Notes: generated by a model from the sequence alone, not told the origin. A DNA stretch of 64,000 nucleotides from Thiospirillum jenense (GCF_014145225.1 NZ_JABVCQ010000004.1:62001-126000); one strand, 5' to 3'. Positions 31,401 to 40,969 are shown, counted from the first letter of the stretch. A program made the numbers and translations.

Positions 31401-32039
31401 TACGAAGATATTAAAATCAGATGCTTTGAAAATGCCGAATATGTAAAGCGGATCAAAGAAATTCAATTACACAACAGTAGAGGTTTACAGCCTGAATATG
31501 TGGAGAACGGCGAATTAAACGTAATCAACAGTGGACACATTTTAGAACATGGGCTTGATTATAAAAACTTTGAAAAAACCAGCAGTGATAATTGGGATTC
31601 AAAAGCTAAAGCCAGAGTGCAAAAACACGATATTTTGATTTATACAACGGGTGCGAATATTGGCAGAACGCAAGTTTATTTAAGTGATGAAAGAGCATTA
31701 GCCAGTAATCACGTTAACATTTTGAGAATAGAGAATGAGAATCCTGTTTATGTCGCTTTTGTTTTAAATTCAAAAATTGGACGCTTGCAAACTGAACAAT
31801 TGAGCGCCGGTTCTGCACAACAGGAACTCTACCCCAAAGATATTGATAGTTTTTATGTTCCGTTTATTGATGCAGCTTCTCAAACCCAAATCGCCGATTT
31901 AATCAAACAAAGTTTTGCTTTGAAATCCCAAAGTGAACAATTATTAGAATCCGCCAAACGCGCCGTTGAAATCGCTATTGAAACTGATGAACACAGCGCG
32001 TTAGAATATTTACAACAAACACTTGCGCCCTTTAATTAA
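28467..32039 (+). CDS. Single-chain restriction-modification-specificity enzyme (type I-derived/type IIG)
   Basis: 1190 residues. Order: HsdR-N-like nuclease domain (residues about 45-190; D near 97, then ILVEVKKPK with the ExK near 115); HsdM-like methylase (helical entry, GQYFTPRYVIDMCV, SAM motif DPAAGSCGF at 349, catalytic NPPF at 477); then two HsdS-like target-recognition domains (about 750-950 and 970-1180), separated by a coiled-coil spacer. Two TRDs predict a bipartite recognition site with cutting to one side or both sides, as in BcgI/MmeI-like enzymes. No separate hsdR, hsdM or hsdS adjoins. The TRD part (from about 30.7 kb) is more A/T-rich than the methylase part, as expected if TRDs are exchanged by recombination. 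Confidence 0.85.
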   Translation: MTITLTQLLKGSDYTLTQFKPAQIEMLESSLIIKTGDGKAPIAYVTCVVRNKPIKLTPEEVVRQLYLLILRDELGYPAMRMAVEYEVTFGREKKRADICIFDKDKPEVPYILVEVKKPKLKDGKEQLKSYCNATGAPMGVWTNGEQISYYHRKDPNYFEDITAIPTAQQKLSDILQERWTLARLVKEDKLVNERKSLKDLILEMEDEVLANAGVDVFEELFKLVFTKLYDEWEGGRDPSRYLVFKNDGDTETELKAKMQALFDKAKKKWAGVFGKDVKIDLAPSHLAVCVASLEKVKLFNSNLEVIDEAFEYLINKSSKGEKGQYFTPRYVIDMCVKMLNPQAHETLIDPAAGSCGFPMHATFYVWEQILAAMGLEKSHLFTAERKPARCDDYVRDKVFAIDFDERAVRVGRTLNLIAGDGQTNVLHLNTLDYERWNEKTTDPAWIDIYNDGWRRLREQRVTDDDNRDFQFDLLMANPPFAGDIKETRILAKYELARSVTLTKIATVNPNDPNLIDATRRSPTFPEALHAPPAAIYHLADGSYRKVKIKPQNTLGRDILFIERNLNCLKPGGRMAIVLPQGRFNNASDQSVREYIAAQCRLLAVIGLHGNVFKPHTGTKTSVLLVQKWNDDPTAGALCPRQDDYAIFFATMREPSKDNSGDKIYRQLADGKPLLDQHGHLIVKHDLFNHDGLTEDGIAEAFIEFAKKEGLSFFELGSFNEAKYNALLEGLEISEIKLSELLNENDMLRIDAERYSQHVLRMLKHLRRDGLQLADVASSMHRRFVPASFGDFHYIEIGGIGSDGSITSECVLQCEAPSRATQMVKQDDVITSSVRPIRRITALIDEKQHHFVCSSGFIVLKSKTIAPELLFIYLRTEQICKLMDLHTTASMYPAISEADLLRLPIPKFSKTFEALIVEKVKHANQLRDAALKQNTQAESTLLAALGLNHWQPPDALTYTRNSQEVFAAGRWDAECYQPKYEDIKIRCFENAEYVKRIKEIQLHNSRGLQPEYVENGELNVINSGHILEHGLDYKNFEKTSSDNWDSKAKARVQKHDILIYTTGANIGRTQVYLSDERALASNHVNILRIENENPVYVAFVLNSKIGRLQTEQLSAGSAQQELYPKDIDSFYVPFIDAASQTQIADLIKQSFALKSQSEQLLESAKRAVEIAIETDEHSALEYLQQTLAPFN

Positions 32040-32046
32040 AAGTCAA

Positions 32047-33231
32047 TTAAACACCCAACCCCCGCGCCAAATCAGCCTGAATATCCGCCACGTTTTCTAA
32101 TCCCACTGCAACCCGAATTAACCCATCACTAATACCCGCCGCCGCCCGCGCCTCCGGTGTTAATCGCCCATGCGTCGTGGTAGCCGGATGCGTAATAGTC
32201 GTTTTCGTATCACCCAAATTAGCGGTAATAGACAGCATGTGCGTCGCATCAATCACCCGCCACGCCGCATCCTTTCCACCCGCCACTTCAAAAGTCACAA
32301 TCCCGCCACCGGTGCGCTGTTGTTGATTATCACCAATTAAATGATGCTGCGGATGCGACGGCAACCCCGGGTAATGAACCGCTAATACGGCCGGCTGCTG
32401 TTCCAACCACTGCGCCAATTGCAAAGCCGCGGCCGAATGCGCCATCATGCGCAATTCCAATGTTTCTAATCCACTTAAAAACACCCACGCATTAAAAGGA
32501 CTCATTGACGGGCCGGCCGTGCGAATCACGCCATACAATTCCTCACCCACATATTTTTTATTTCCCACCACCGCGCCACCTAAACACCGCCCGTGACCAT
32601 CTAAATACTTGGTCGCCGAATGAATCACCAAATCCGCCCCCAGCGCTAATGGCTTTTGCAATGCCGGCGTACAAAAACAATTATCCACCGCTAATAAACA
32701 GCCGTGCGCATGTGCCAAATCAGCCAGCGGCGCAATTGCCATCATTTCGGTTAATGGATTCGACGGCGTTTCAATAAATAACAACCGCGTTTCCGGGCGA
32801 ATTGCCGCCGCCCAAGCGTTTAAATCCGCTAATGGCACATAATCAGTCATCACACCGAATTTGGCAAAGTATTTGTCAAATAACAACGTGGTGCTACCGA
32901 ATAAACTGCGCGAGGCCAAAATACGATCACCCGCTTTTAATAACCCCAATCCCATTGCCAAAATCGCCGCCATGCCCGAGGCCGTGGCAATACAACTTTC
33001 ACCGCCTTCTAATACCGCGAGGCGTTGTTCAAAGGCTTGCACGGTGGGATTAGTAAAGCGCGCATAAATGTTGCCGGGCTGTTCACCTGCAAAACGAGCG
33101 GCGGCATCGGCAGCACTTTTGAATACAAAACTGGAGGTGGTAAAAATGGGTTCATTATGCTCACCTTCATAGGTACGCGGGCGACTCACGCGAATAGATT
33201 GGGTGGCAAAACTGCTGTAGTCATCATTCAT
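32047..33231 (-). CDS. metZ: O-succinylhomoserine sulfhydrylase
   Basis: 394 residues of the Cys/Met-metabolism PLP family. Uses sulfide and O-succinylhomoserine to make homocysteine for methionine. Blocks: YSRxTNPT-like YARFTNPTVQAFEQRLA, ASGMAAILA, ETPSNPLTE, VDNCFCTP, and HSATKYLDGHGR with the PLP lysine. Converges on the R-M-S gene with a 7-base gap. It follows purF in the same direction, as in pseudomonads, but the higA remnant module is inserted between them. Confidence 0.93.
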   Translation of the reverse strand: MNDDYSSFATQSIRVSRPRTYEGEHNEPIFTTSSFVFKSAADAAARFAGEQPGNIYARFTNPTVQAFEQRLAVLEGGESCIATASGMAAILAMGLGLLKAGDRILASRSLFGSTTLLFDKYFAKFGVMTDYVPLADLNAWAAAIRPETRLLFIETPSNPLTEMMAIAPLADLAHAHGCLLAVDNCFCTPALQKPLALGADLVIHSATKYLDGHGRCLGGAVVGNKKYVGEELYGVIRTAGPSMSPFNAWVFLSGLETLELRMMAHSAAALQLAQWLEQQPAVLAVHYPGLPSHPQHHLIGDNQQQRTGGGIVTFEVAGGKDAAWRVIDATHMLSITANLGDTKTTITHPATTTHGRLTPEARAAAGISDGLIRVAVGLENVADIQADLARGLGV

Positions 33232-33295
33232 TGAAATGAGTCCAAATGATAATTAGTAAAGGGATGATTGAATGGCATAACTCTAGGCGACAGGT

Positions 33296-33598
33296 TTAAT
33301 ATAAAACAAAAGGTTTAATAGAGTCTATTTCATGCTTTTCTATATTTCTCGCTTTGTATAAATCCCATCGCACTTGGAGAGTCATCCAAAAATCTTCTGA
33401 AACTCCGAAAAATCGAGATAGCCTTAGAGCAATGGCGGGATTAATACCGCGTTTTTTATTAATGATCTCATTGATTCTATAATACGGAACATGAATAGCG
33501 TCTGACAGTTGTTTTTGTGTTAGCCCCATTGGAATTAAAAACTCTTCAAGTAACATGTCTCCCGGATGGGTAGGTTCTCTATGGGTCGGAATACGCAC
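33296..33598 (-). CDS. higA: HigA-type antitoxin
   Basis: 100 residues from GTG at 33598. HTH_XRE domain: PTHPGDMLLEEFLIPMGLTQ, VPYYRINEIINKKRGINPA and LRLSRFFGVSEDFWMTLQ are hallmark VapI/HigA blocks. It binds DNA and normally neutralises the HigB mRNA interferase encoded just upstream. Here the upstream gene is only a fragment. Lies between purF and metZ. Confidence 0.9.
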   Translation of the reverse strand: MRIPTHREPTHPGDMLLEEFLIPMGLTQKQLSDAIHVPYYRINEIINKKRGINPAIALRLSRFFGVSEDFWMTLQVRWDLYKARNIEKHEIDSIKPFVLY

Positions 33599-33609
33599 GG
33601 CATTACTCT

Positions 33610-33759
33610 CTAATGGTAATCAGTGATTTCAACATCGCTTGCGCCATCGGTAGACCATTTGAAACAAATACGATATTGATTATTAATGCGCGACAAATGG
33701 CGAATATCTTCAGTAATCAGGTTTTCATCATACTGGCTTGGTTGTATGGCAGTGATTCC
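33610..33759 (-). pseudogene. Truncated higB toxin remnant
   Basis: Immediately upstream of higA on the same strand, an open frame of 49 codons ends in INNQYRICFKW ... DVEITDYH and TAG at 33610-33612. This is the C-terminal part of a HigB/RelE-fold toxin. The frame is closed upstream by TAG at 33760-33762 and has no ATG, GTG or TTG. The N-terminal half is not recognisable in any frame further upstream. A full HigB is about 92 residues, so the toxin is broken while the antitoxin survives. Confidence 0.75.
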
Positions 33760-33805
33760 CTAGTTTTCATTCGTCAATCTATCGTCAGGTGTGCGGCACA
33801 CCCTA

Positions 33806-35338
33806 TTAAACAGTATTATACAAATCAATCCCACTATCATCCAGCAGGGCATCATCTGAATCAAACGCCTGCGCCTTCGCCGCATCACTCCGCGCCTGTT
33901 CTAATTGCTGCAAATACGCTTCCGTCACATCACCGGTAATATAAACACCATCAAACACTGATGTATCAAACCGATCCACCACGCTTTTCGTTTTCTTTTG
34001 CGCCGCTTGAATTAAATCGGGTAAATCTTGAAAAATGAGCCGATCACATCCTAGCGCTTGTTCAATTTCTAATTCGCTCCGCCCATGCGCAATCAATTCA
34101 CTGGCAGCCGGCATATCAATTCCATACACATTCGGATAGCGCACCGGTGGTGAAGCCGACGCGAAATATACTTTACGCGCCCCGGCATCGCGTGCCATTT
34201 GAATAATTTGCCGTGACGTAGTGCCGCGCACAATCGAATCATCCACCAGCAACACGTTCTTTTTGCGGAATTCCAAATCAATCGCATTCAATTTTTGCCG
34301 CACGGATTTCTTGCGCACCTGCTGCCCGGGCATAATAAAAGTGCGCCCAATGTAGCGGTTTTTAATAAACCCTTCGGCATAGGTGACGTTTAATTGATTA
34401 GCCAATTGCAATGCGGCGGTGCGGCTGGTATCAGGAATGGGAATAACCACTTGAATATCGTGATTTGGCCAGGTGCGTTTAATTTTCGCCGCGAGTTTTT
34501 TGCCCATGCGCGACCGCGCTTTATGCACCGAGATATTATCAATAATAGAATCAGGGCGGGCGAAATAAACAAATTCAAATAAACAGGGTGATAACACCGG
34601 CTGCGCCGCGCATTGGCGGCGATAGATTTGCTCGGTATTAACGGGAATAAACACCGCTTCACCGGGTGCAATATCGGCAATAATCGTAAAGCCGACAGTA
34701 TCTAATGCTACGCTCTCCGAGGCAATCATGTATTCCGTGCCATTGATCGTTTCACGGCGGCCATAAATAATTGGGCGAATACCATTGGGATCACGAAAAC
34801 CGACAATCCCAAAGCCGGGAATCATAACGACCACTGCATAGCCGCCGCGACAGCGCCGATGCACGCCCGCAATGGCATTAAAAATGTCCTGCTCATCAAT
34901 CCGCAGTTTATTTTGAATCTGCAATTCGTGCGCAAAGACATTGAGTAAAATTTCGGAATCAGATTGGGTATTGATATGCCGCAAATCATCGGCAAACACA
35001 TCATGTTTTAATTCATCAGCATTGGTTAAATTGCCATTGTGCGCTAATACAATGCCATAGGGTGAATTAACATAAAACGGCTGCGCTTCGGCGGAACTGG
35101 ATAAACCGGCAGTGGGATAACGCACATGACCAATGCCCATTTCACCGCGCAATCGCAGCATGTGCCGAGTACGAAACACATCACGCACCAAGCCAGTATC
35201 TTTGCGCATGTGCAATTTTTCATATTCACAGGTGACAATACCAGCGGCATCCTGACCGCGATGTTGAAGCATCAATAGCGCGTCATACAACGCCTGATTG
35301 ACTGCACTTTTGCCGACAATACCGACGATGCCGCACAT
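33806..35338 (-). CDS. purF: Amidophosphoribosyltransferase
   Basis: 510 residues. Start set at the ATG at 35338 so that Cys2 becomes the N-terminal glutaminase nucleophile (MCGIVGIVG), preceded by GAGGTT. First step of purine synthesis: PRPP plus glutamine to phosphoribosylamine. Ntn domain blocks [12 protein letters not shown] and GHVRYPTAG, then the PRPP site [20 protein letters not shown]. Cotranscribed with cvpA 40 bases upstream. Confidence 0.97.
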   Translation of the reverse strand: MCGIVGIVGKSAVNQALYDALLMLQHRGQDAAGIVTCEYEKLHMRKDTGLVRDVFRTRHMLRLRGEMGIGHVRYPTAGLSSSAEAQPFYVNSPYGIVLAHNGNLTNADELKHDVFADDLRHINTQSDSEILLNVFAHELQIQNKLRIDEQDIFNAIAGVHRRCRGGYAVVVMIPGFGIVGFRDPNGIRPIIYGRRETINGTEYMIASESVALDTVGFTIIADIAPGEAVFIPVNTEQIYRRQCAAQPVLSPCLFEFVYFARPDSIIDNISVHKARSRMGKKLAAKIKRTWPNHDIQVVIPIPDTSRTAALQLANQLNVTYAEGFIKNRYIGRTFIMPGQQVRKKSVRQKLNAIDLEFRKKNVLLVDDSIVRGTTSRQIIQMARDAGARKVYFASASPPVRYPNVYGIDMPAASELIAHGRSELEIEQALGCDRLIFQDLPDLIQAAQKKTKSVVDRFDTSVFDGVYITGDVTEAYLQQLEQARSDAAKAQAFDSDDALLDDSGIDLYNTV

Positions 35339-35378
35339 AACCTCACCTCGCAATTGAAATGCCGCGTGGTGCGCGTGA

Positions 35379-35870
35379 TTAAAGTGATTTTAATTGAGTT
35401 GCCCAATCGGGCGGGATCATTGCCTGTAATTGACTGGCAAGGTGTTGGAAATGACCAATTAACTGCGATTGCTGCCACCAGGGGTCTTGAGTTAAGGGTG
35501 TCACAGATGCGAGGAAGACTAATAATGCACACACCACCGCCCCTCGCGCCGCGCCAAATACAAACCCTAATAAACGATCCGTGCCAGTTAAGCCAGTGCG
35601 TTCGACCAGCATGGTTAATAAATGCGCAACGATGGCGCCAATTAACAATACAGTTATCACTAATAACAGGGCGGCGATGCCAACGCGCAATGAGGGGGTG
35701 CTGACCCAATTGGTGAGTAAACCCGCGGTGGGTTGGGCGAATTGCCACGCAATGAAAATCGCTACTGCCCAAATGACCAGTGCAATGATTTCCCGAATGA
35801 ACCCGCGCCCCAATCCAATGAGGGCTGACAAGAGGATGATGCCAAGTAATAAATAATCAACCCAAATCAT
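35379..35870 (-). CDS. cvpA: CvpA family inner-membrane protein
   Basis: 163 residues from the ATG at 35870 (an upstream TTG at 35909 is less likely). Four membrane segments with the family block [20 protein letters not shown], and [19 protein letters not shown] in the centre. Required for colicin V production in E. coli; its general role is in envelope homeostasis. Lies between dedD and purF in the classic dedD-cvpA-purF order. Confidence 0.93.
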   Translation of the reverse strand: MIWVDYLLLGIILLSALIGLGRGFIREIIALVIWAVAIFIAWQFAQPTAGLLTNWVSTPSLRVGIAALLLVITVLLIGAIVAHLLTMLVERTGLTGTDRLLGFVFGAARGAVVCALLVFLASVTPLTQDPWWQQSQLIGHFQHLASQLQAMIPPDWATQLKSL

Positions 35871-35926
35871 GGTGTTTAATAAATCCTGCCGAATGGCAAT
35901 GGGTGGCAATTAAAAATAACGCAATA

Positions 35927-36502
35927 TTAGCGGTAGCGTTGCACAATTGGTTGGTCATTACTGCCAATGCGTAAATCGGCCGCCATTTGATCGGCACGAA
36001 GACGATCTATTTCAGGCCCAACCCGCACCCGGTAATAACGAGTGCCATTGACATCCACGATTTCAATAAAGGCTGGGTAGCCGCGCTGCCGCAATTCATT
36101 TTGTCGTTTTTCGGCGGCGGGCGCAGAAATCACACTCGCTACCTGCACCACCCACGACGCGCTATTACTTGGCACGGCATTTGGCCCGGTTGCGGGTGTT
36201 GATAACGGCCCGCGAGGCAAATTGGCGGTATTGACAAGCGGTGGCGCGACTTGCGTGGGTGGCGGCGAGCGGGACACAGTCCCTGGCAATAAACTTTCAC
36301 CCGTGCCAGCAATGGACGGCGAGGTCGCTAAATCTAATTCAACTTCCTCGGGCGGCGGGGGAATTTCAATCGGTAAACCGAATCCCGACACCGAAGTAGC
36401 GGGCTGGTTTTCAATTAACATTGGCACGAAAATTACGACTAAAATGACGATTACCGCCACGCCGGCAAGGCGTTGTTTGGCACGTTCATCTAAACGTTTC
36501 AC
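35927..36502 (-). CDS. dedD: SPOR-domain protein, DedD-like
   Basis: 191 residues from GTG. One N-terminal membrane anchor (residues about 12-30), a Pro/Ser-rich periplasmic linker, and a C-terminal SPOR domain (about 118-191: WVVQVASVISAPAAEKRQNE, RGYPAFIE, YYRVRVGPE). SPOR domains bind denuded septal peptidoglycan, so the protein should act at the division site. Stands 56 bases upstream of cvpA; the folC gene that often precedes it is replaced by nudB-aspS. Confidence 0.9.
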   Translation of the reverse strand: MKRLDERAKQRLAGVAVIVILVVIFVPMLIENQPATSVSGFGLPIEIPPPPEEVELDLATSPSIAGTGESLLPGTVSRSPPPTQVAPPLVNTANLPRGPLSTPATGPNAVPSNSASWVVQVASVISAPAAEKRQNELRQRGYPAFIEIVDVNGTRYYRVRVGPEIDRLRADQMAADLRIGSNDQPIVQRYR

Positions 36503-36563
36503 GGCAAATGAATCTCCCAGTCAATTGAAATAACTTGTTCATGCAATTGATGGATGCAGCGGA

Positions 36564-37055
36564 TTAAACAGCGCTGGCAATTGGCAATGAACTGTTGACC
36601 AGCGGTGCTAATAAACGCAGCGCGGCGCGATTCGTCCAAGAGTTGGCTAATTCCAATGCACGATCAAAGCGTAACCAACGATATTCGCTATGTTCGGCTT
36701 GATTTAAGCGAATAAACCGCCGCTCTGGTAAGCAGACACCGAACCAATATTCCCGATTAAAATGATGATGCTTGGCATAGCGTTGCCGCCAGGCTTGAAT
36801 AATTGGAAATAAGCGCGATTGGTGCAGGTTAATTAAATGCGCGGCGCCAAGTAATCCCGTCTCCTCGCGCAATTCACGCAGCGCGGCATGACGCGGATTT
36901 TCACCCGGGCGCAAACTGCCGGTGACAGATTGCCAAAACCGTTGCGGTTGAATACGGCGCATGAGTAAACACTCACCCGCCCGCGTGAATACCACCACTA
37001 ATACGGACGCCGGACGCTTGTATTCGGGTCGAATAGTGGCGGGGGTAGTTTTCAT
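36564..37055 (-). CDS. nudB: Dihydroneopterin triphosphate diphosphatase (Nudix)
   Basis: 163 residues from the ATG at 37055, which gives the NudB-like start KRPASVLVVV; starts at 37097 (GTG) and 37091 (ATG) would overlap or abut aspS. Nudix box GSLRPGENPRHAALRELREE then TG. Removes pyrophosphate from dihydroneopterin triphosphate in folate synthesis. FWQSVTGS and the C-terminal WTNRAALRLL fit NudB. It follows aspS by 38 bases. Confidence 0.88.
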   Translation of the reverse strand: MKTTPATIRPEYKRPASVLVVVFTRAGECLLMRRIQPQRFWQSVTGSLRPGENPRHAALRELREETGLLGAAHLINLHQSRLFPIIQAWRQRYAKHHHFNREYWFGVCLPERRFIRLNQAEHSEYRWLRFDRALELANSWTNRAALRLLAPLVNSSLPIASAV

Positions 37056-37093
37056 TGGCGGTGAAATAGAATCGGTGATTAAAAAAGGCATAC

Positions 37094-38872
37094 TCACGTC
37101 CGCGTCCGTAGCCGCAATGCTAATTCGCGCAATTGCGTTTCATTCACTTCGGACGGTGCGCCGGTTAATGGACAGGACGCGGCTTGGGTTTTCGGAAATG
37201 CCATGACTTCCCGAATAGACTGGCTGCCGGTCATTAACATCACCAGCCGATCAATGCCGAATGCAATGCCGCCATGCGGGGGGCAGCCGTATTGCAGAGC
37301 GCGTAATAAAAAGCCAAAGCGGTCTTCGGCATCTTCGGGGCTGATGTTTAATAATTCAAACACGCGGCGCTGGACCTCGGCGCGGTGAATTCGTATTGAG
37401 CCGCCGCCAATTTCGCTGCCATTTAAGACCATGTCATACGCCCGTGATAAACAACTGCCCGGGTCAGTTTCTAATCGGTCTAATTGATCGAGTTTGGGCG
37501 CGGTGAATGGATGATGCAATGCCGTCCAGCGTTTGGCGTCCTGATCGTATTCAAACATTGGGAAATCAATTACCCACAGCGGCTGCCATTCATCGGTGAA
37601 TAATGCTAAATCACGCCCCAGTTTTACCCGCAATGCGCCCATTGCTTCATTCACAACTGACGCGCTATCGGCGCCGAAAAAGATTAAATCGCCATCCGTC
37701 GCACCAGTGCGCGCCATAATACCGTTAATAGTGGCATCAGGCAGGTGTTTTAAGATTGGTGATTGCAATCCGTCGCGGCCGTTATTTGCCCATTGATTGA
37801 CTTTAATATAGGCTAAACCTTTGGCGCCGTAAATTGACACGAATTGCGTATATTCATCAATTGCTTTGCGCGATAATTCGCCGCCTTTAGGAACACGCAA
37901 TGCAACGACGCGGCCATTGGGATTAGCGGCTGGTTCGGCAAATACGCGGAATTCAACGGTTTGCATTAAATCCGCCACGTCAATCAATTCAAGTGGAATA
38001 CGCAAATCGGGGCGATCTGAGCCAAAACGCCGCATGGCTTCGCTATAAGTTAAACGCGGGAATGGATCGGGCAAGCGCACTTCTAATACCGTGTCGAATA
38101 CCTGCCGAATCATGTTTTCCATTAACGTCATCAGCGCGTCTTCATTCAAGAATGAGACTTCTATATCTAATTGCGTGAATTCGGGTTGGCGGTCAGCGCG
38201 TAAATCCTCATCTCGAAAACAGCGGGCAACTTGATAATAGCGATCCATGCCCGACATCATTAACAATTGTTTAAATAACTGCGGTGATTGCGGTAAGGCG
38301 TAAAACTCGCCCGGGTGGACGCGACTGGGGACGAGATAATCTCGCGCTCCTTCGGGGGTGGAGCGGGTGAGAATCGGCGTCTCAACTTCCAAAAAGTCAT
38401 GTTGATCCAAATAGTTACGCAAGGTTTTTACAATCAAACTCCGCTTGCGCAACCGCGTCTGCATCTCCGGCCGCCGCAGGTCAAGATAACGATACCGCAG
38501 CCGCACTTCCTCTGACGTGTCGCCGTGATAGTCGTCGAGTTGGAACGGTGGCGGCTCGGCGGGGTTGAGAATCGTTAACTCTAGTGCTAACAATTCGATC
38601 AAACCCGTTGATAAATCACGATTTTCTGTACCGGACGGTCGGTAGCGCACCCGGCCCCGAACTTGCAAAACGTACTCGCTGCGCGCCTGTTCGGCCTGCG
38701 CAAAGGTGGCGGGGCGGTCGGGATCGCAGACGATTTGCACCACGCCGCTGTGGTCGCGCAGGTCAATAAAGATGACGCCACCGTGATCGCGGCGGCGCTG
38801 CACCCAGCCGCACAGTGTCGTTTCGTGGTCAATCAGGCTGCTGTCGAGCAGGCCGCAAAGGTGGCTGCGCAT
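37094..38872 (-). CDS. aspS: Aspartyl-tRNA synthetase
   Basis: 592 residues from the ATG at 38872 ([13 protein letters not shown]); the open frame extends upstream to 39094 but that part is not AspRS-like. N-terminal OB fold for the anticodon, class II core with [20 protein letters not shown], the bacterial insertion domain, and the motif-3 region [17 protein letters not shown]. The ending [20 protein letters not shown] is typical of bacterial enzymes. Whether it also charges tRNA-Asn cannot be told. First gene of the leftward run aspS-nudB-dedD-cvpA-purF. Confidence 0.97.
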   Translation of the reverse strand: MRSHLCGLLDSSLIDHETTLCGWVQRRRDHGGVIFIDLRDHSGVVQIVCDPDRPATFAQAEQARSEYVLQVRGRVRYRPSGTENRDLSTGLIELLALELTILNPAEPPPFQLDDYHGDTSEEVRLRYRYLDLRRPEMQTRLRKRSLIVKTLRNYLDQHDFLEVETPILTRSTPEGARDYLVPSRVHPGEFYALPQSPQLFKQLLMMSGMDRYYQVARCFRDEDLRADRQPEFTQLDIEVSFLNEDALMTLMENMIRQVFDTVLEVRLPDPFPRLTYSEAMRRFGSDRPDLRIPLELIDVADLMQTVEFRVFAEPAANPNGRVVALRVPKGGELSRKAIDEYTQFVSIYGAKGLAYIKVNQWANNGRDGLQSPILKHLPDATINGIMARTGATDGDLIFFGADSASVVNEAMGALRVKLGRDLALFTDEWQPLWVIDFPMFEYDQDAKRWTALHHPFTAPKLDQLDRLETDPGSCLSRAYDMVLNGSEIGGGSIRIHRAEVQRRVFELLNISPEDAEDRFGFLLRALQYGCPPHGGIAFGIDRLVMLMTGSQSIREVMAFPKTQAASCPLTGAPSEVNETQLRELALRLRTRT

Positions 38873-39223
38873 GGGGATTCTCGTTCGGTGAAATGGTGGG
38901 GAAAGGTTGCAATTATCGCTAAAAATAACGCGCATTTGACCACGAAACAACCCGCGCTGTCTTATCACGACGGGCGGGCGGGCGATGTTGGTCACACGCG
39001 ACAGTTGAAGTGACTTGTGAAAAAAGCGCAGTATTACTTGATTTTTCAACAGGTTAGACGCGATATGCGTGAGAATACATCGCTTATGTGTCAAACTGCA
39101 CTCTTTTGACTTGTTTTATTTTCGCGGTAGGTTTATAAAACTCGACTATACTGCCATAAAGACTGGCGCCCAGCGGGAGCGCGGCTGCCGCTGATTCACA
39201 CGCAAAAGTGCGGGGTAAACAAG
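38873..39223. promoter_or_regulatory. Divergent region with likely promoter and GC-rich leader of the secreted repeat protein
   Basis: 351 bases between aspS (left) and the secreted protein gene (right). TATACT at 39147-39152 is a good -10 for the rightward gene, with no clear -35 at proper spacing. The transcript would begin near 39159 with a 65-base GC-rich leader containing GCGGCTGCCGC, which can fold. It does not match a riboswitch I know. The aspS promoter must also lie here but I cannot assign it. Confidence 0.4.
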
Positions 39224-40969
39224 ATGATACGTCGGATTCTTCACTCGCTGTTACTGATCGGCTGCGCCCTACCGCTGGGGGTGAGCGCGGGACTGGTGGC
39301 GCCGGAGCCGTCCACGCCAGTCACGACCGAGTATGACTCGGGCTATGTGGCGGGGTTTTCTGACGGCAAGATCGCCGGTCACGCGGATTGCCGCTTTGAT
39401 CCGGCCAGTTGTGCGATTAACTTGACTAATGTATTGCCGCCGGCGGAATACGGCGAAACTGAGCCGAATGACACGGGGATTAGTGCCGATGTCATGGCAT
39501 TAGAAACCAATGTGTGGGGGCAGAGTTATAGCACCTCAGATCAGGATTGGTATTACGTCGTCACCAATGAACCGAATTATAATCTGACGCTCAATTTCGC
39601 GCTGCCGAGTTTGAATAGTAATAATTGCCAGACGCGCATTGATCCCGATTCAGGTGAATTGTCGCTGCAATGCAATTGTATTATTGAAACGCGCACCAAT
39701 TTAGTGAGCGGGACGGAATACAACTATAGCCGTTGTAGTCTCGCCGGTTGGACGGTGTCTATTCGCAATGCGGCGGGGTTGACCTTGACTGAGTTTAATA
39801 CCAATTTCACCTCAGTTGAACACGCCACCAGCGGTATTAGTTATCGCACCACACTCGGCATGGCGGGCATGTATTATATCGTGGTCAAGCCGGTCTTGTC
39901 CGAGTTTAATTTCCAACCCTATGTGTTAGCGGCTAAATTGGAGCCGTCACCGAATAATACGCCGAACTTTCCGGGCGGCACTTACAATGCCGAAATTGAG
40001 CCGAATAATTCACCCGCCGAGGCGACCTTTATTACACGCGGCATATCCGCGTTTGGTTTAATTAACTTGCGCTTTGATGCGACGCTGTGTACAACTGAAA
40101 GCTGTCAATATTTGCAAAACGAAGATGATTGGTTTGTTTATAATAGCCCGGGCAATGAAATTGTGCAGTTGGGCTTTTGTGATCTGGCGAATTGCACGGC
40201 GGGCGATTGGTTCGTGCAGATTTATGATGTCAATGGCATTTACGCGATTCAATGGCAGGGAATTGATCCTGATTTGGTCACGCCGTTAATGGCATTTAAT
40301 ACGAATACCTCAACCACCACTGATACCACTGCGACTGTCGCACCGCAAGTGTGGCAAATTGGTTTAGGTGCGCCCGGCCCGTATTACATGCGCGTTGGTC
40401 ATAAACGCAAATTAGACGCCGCTTGTGTGCAATGGTCAATTGACCAGGATAATAATGGATTGCCGGAAAGCAACCAATACAATTGCGCCTGCGCCGATGG
40501 CAGCACCTCGTGCGATCTGGACGTTCTCAACCCCGGCGCGTCCTATACCGACACGGTGCAGCAGATGATTTGGCCGGTGTGTCCCAACGGCGAGGGTGGC
40601 GGCGAGGATTCGTTCTGCCCGAGCGCGTGCGTGTGCATCAACGAAGCGGACGGCTGTAGTCTGTACCAAACTGACATTGACGGCGACGGTTTGCCCGGCC
40701 CTAGCGCCGCACCGTGCCGCTGCAACCCAACCGGCGTGGCCAGTTGTGACATCAGCATCCAAAATCCCGGCACCCCAACCGTCATTGCCATTCCCGATCA
40801 AACCGTTTATCCACTCTGCCCCGACGGTAGCGGTGGCAGCGCCAGCCCGCAATGCACCGTCGGTTGTCGCTGCACCAACTACGCGGGCTTTGTTGAAATT
40901 CCCGAGAATTTTGTCACTTCCCAGTACAACTTCACCTGGAACACCACGCCATTTGGCTCGCGGCAATAG
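39224..40969 (+). CDS. Secreted protein with two PPC-like domains and duplicated Cys-rich DxDxDG module
   Basis: 581 residues with a signal peptide (cleavage after about residue 22, VSAG). Two bacterial pre-peptidase C-terminal-like domains begin at the pattern EPND/EPNN followed by DQDWYYV or NEDDWFVY (residues about 80-245 and 259-395). Then come two copies of a Cys-rich module (401-471 and 478-550): C-x4-5-DxDxxGLP, C-x-C, SCD(L/I), NPG, (W/Y)P(V/L)CP(N/D)G and C-x3-C-x-C. No protease or other catalytic domain is present, and I know no named family of this architecture. Likely periplasmic or surface-exposed, with disulfides and perhaps Ca2+. Confidence 0.75.
   Translation: MIRRILHSLLLIGCALPLGVSAGLVAPEPSTPVTTEYDSGYVAGFSDGKIAGHADCRFDPASCAINLTNVLPPAEYGETEPNDTGISADVMALETNVWGQSYSTSDQDWYYVVTNEPNYNLTLNFALPSLNSNNCQTRIDPDSGELSLQCNCIIETRTNLVSGTEYNYSRCSLAGWTVSIRNAAGLTLTEFNTNFTSVEHATSGISYRTTLGMAGMYYIVVKPVLSEFNFQPYVLAAKLEPSPNNTPNFPGGTYNAEIEPNNSPAEATFITRGISAFGLINLRFDATLCTTESCQYLQNEDDWFVYNSPGNEIVQLGFCDLANCTAGDWFVQIYDVNGIYAIQWQGIDPDLVTPLMAFNTNTSTTTDTTATVAPQVWQIGLGAPGPYYMRVGHKRKLDAACVQWSIDQDNNGLPESNQYNCACADGSTSCDLDVLNPGASYTDTVQQMIWPVCPNGEGGGEDSFCPSACVCINEADGCSLYQTDIDGDGLPGPSAAPCRCNPTGVASCDISIQNPGTPTVIAIPDQTVYPLCPDGSGGSASPQCTVGCRCTNYAGFVEIPENFVTSQYNFTWNTTPFGSRQ

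Noticed and set aside
38873-39094. 74-residue N-terminal extension of AspRS
   Set aside because: The conserved synthetase start is at 38872; the extension is unlike AspRS and lies in the divergent promoter region.
39159-39223. GC-rich leader with CACACGCAAAAGTGCGGGG, considered as a c-di-GMP or other riboswitch
   Set aside because: Only a short GCAAA-like word matches; the paired regions and conserved loops of known classes are not there.
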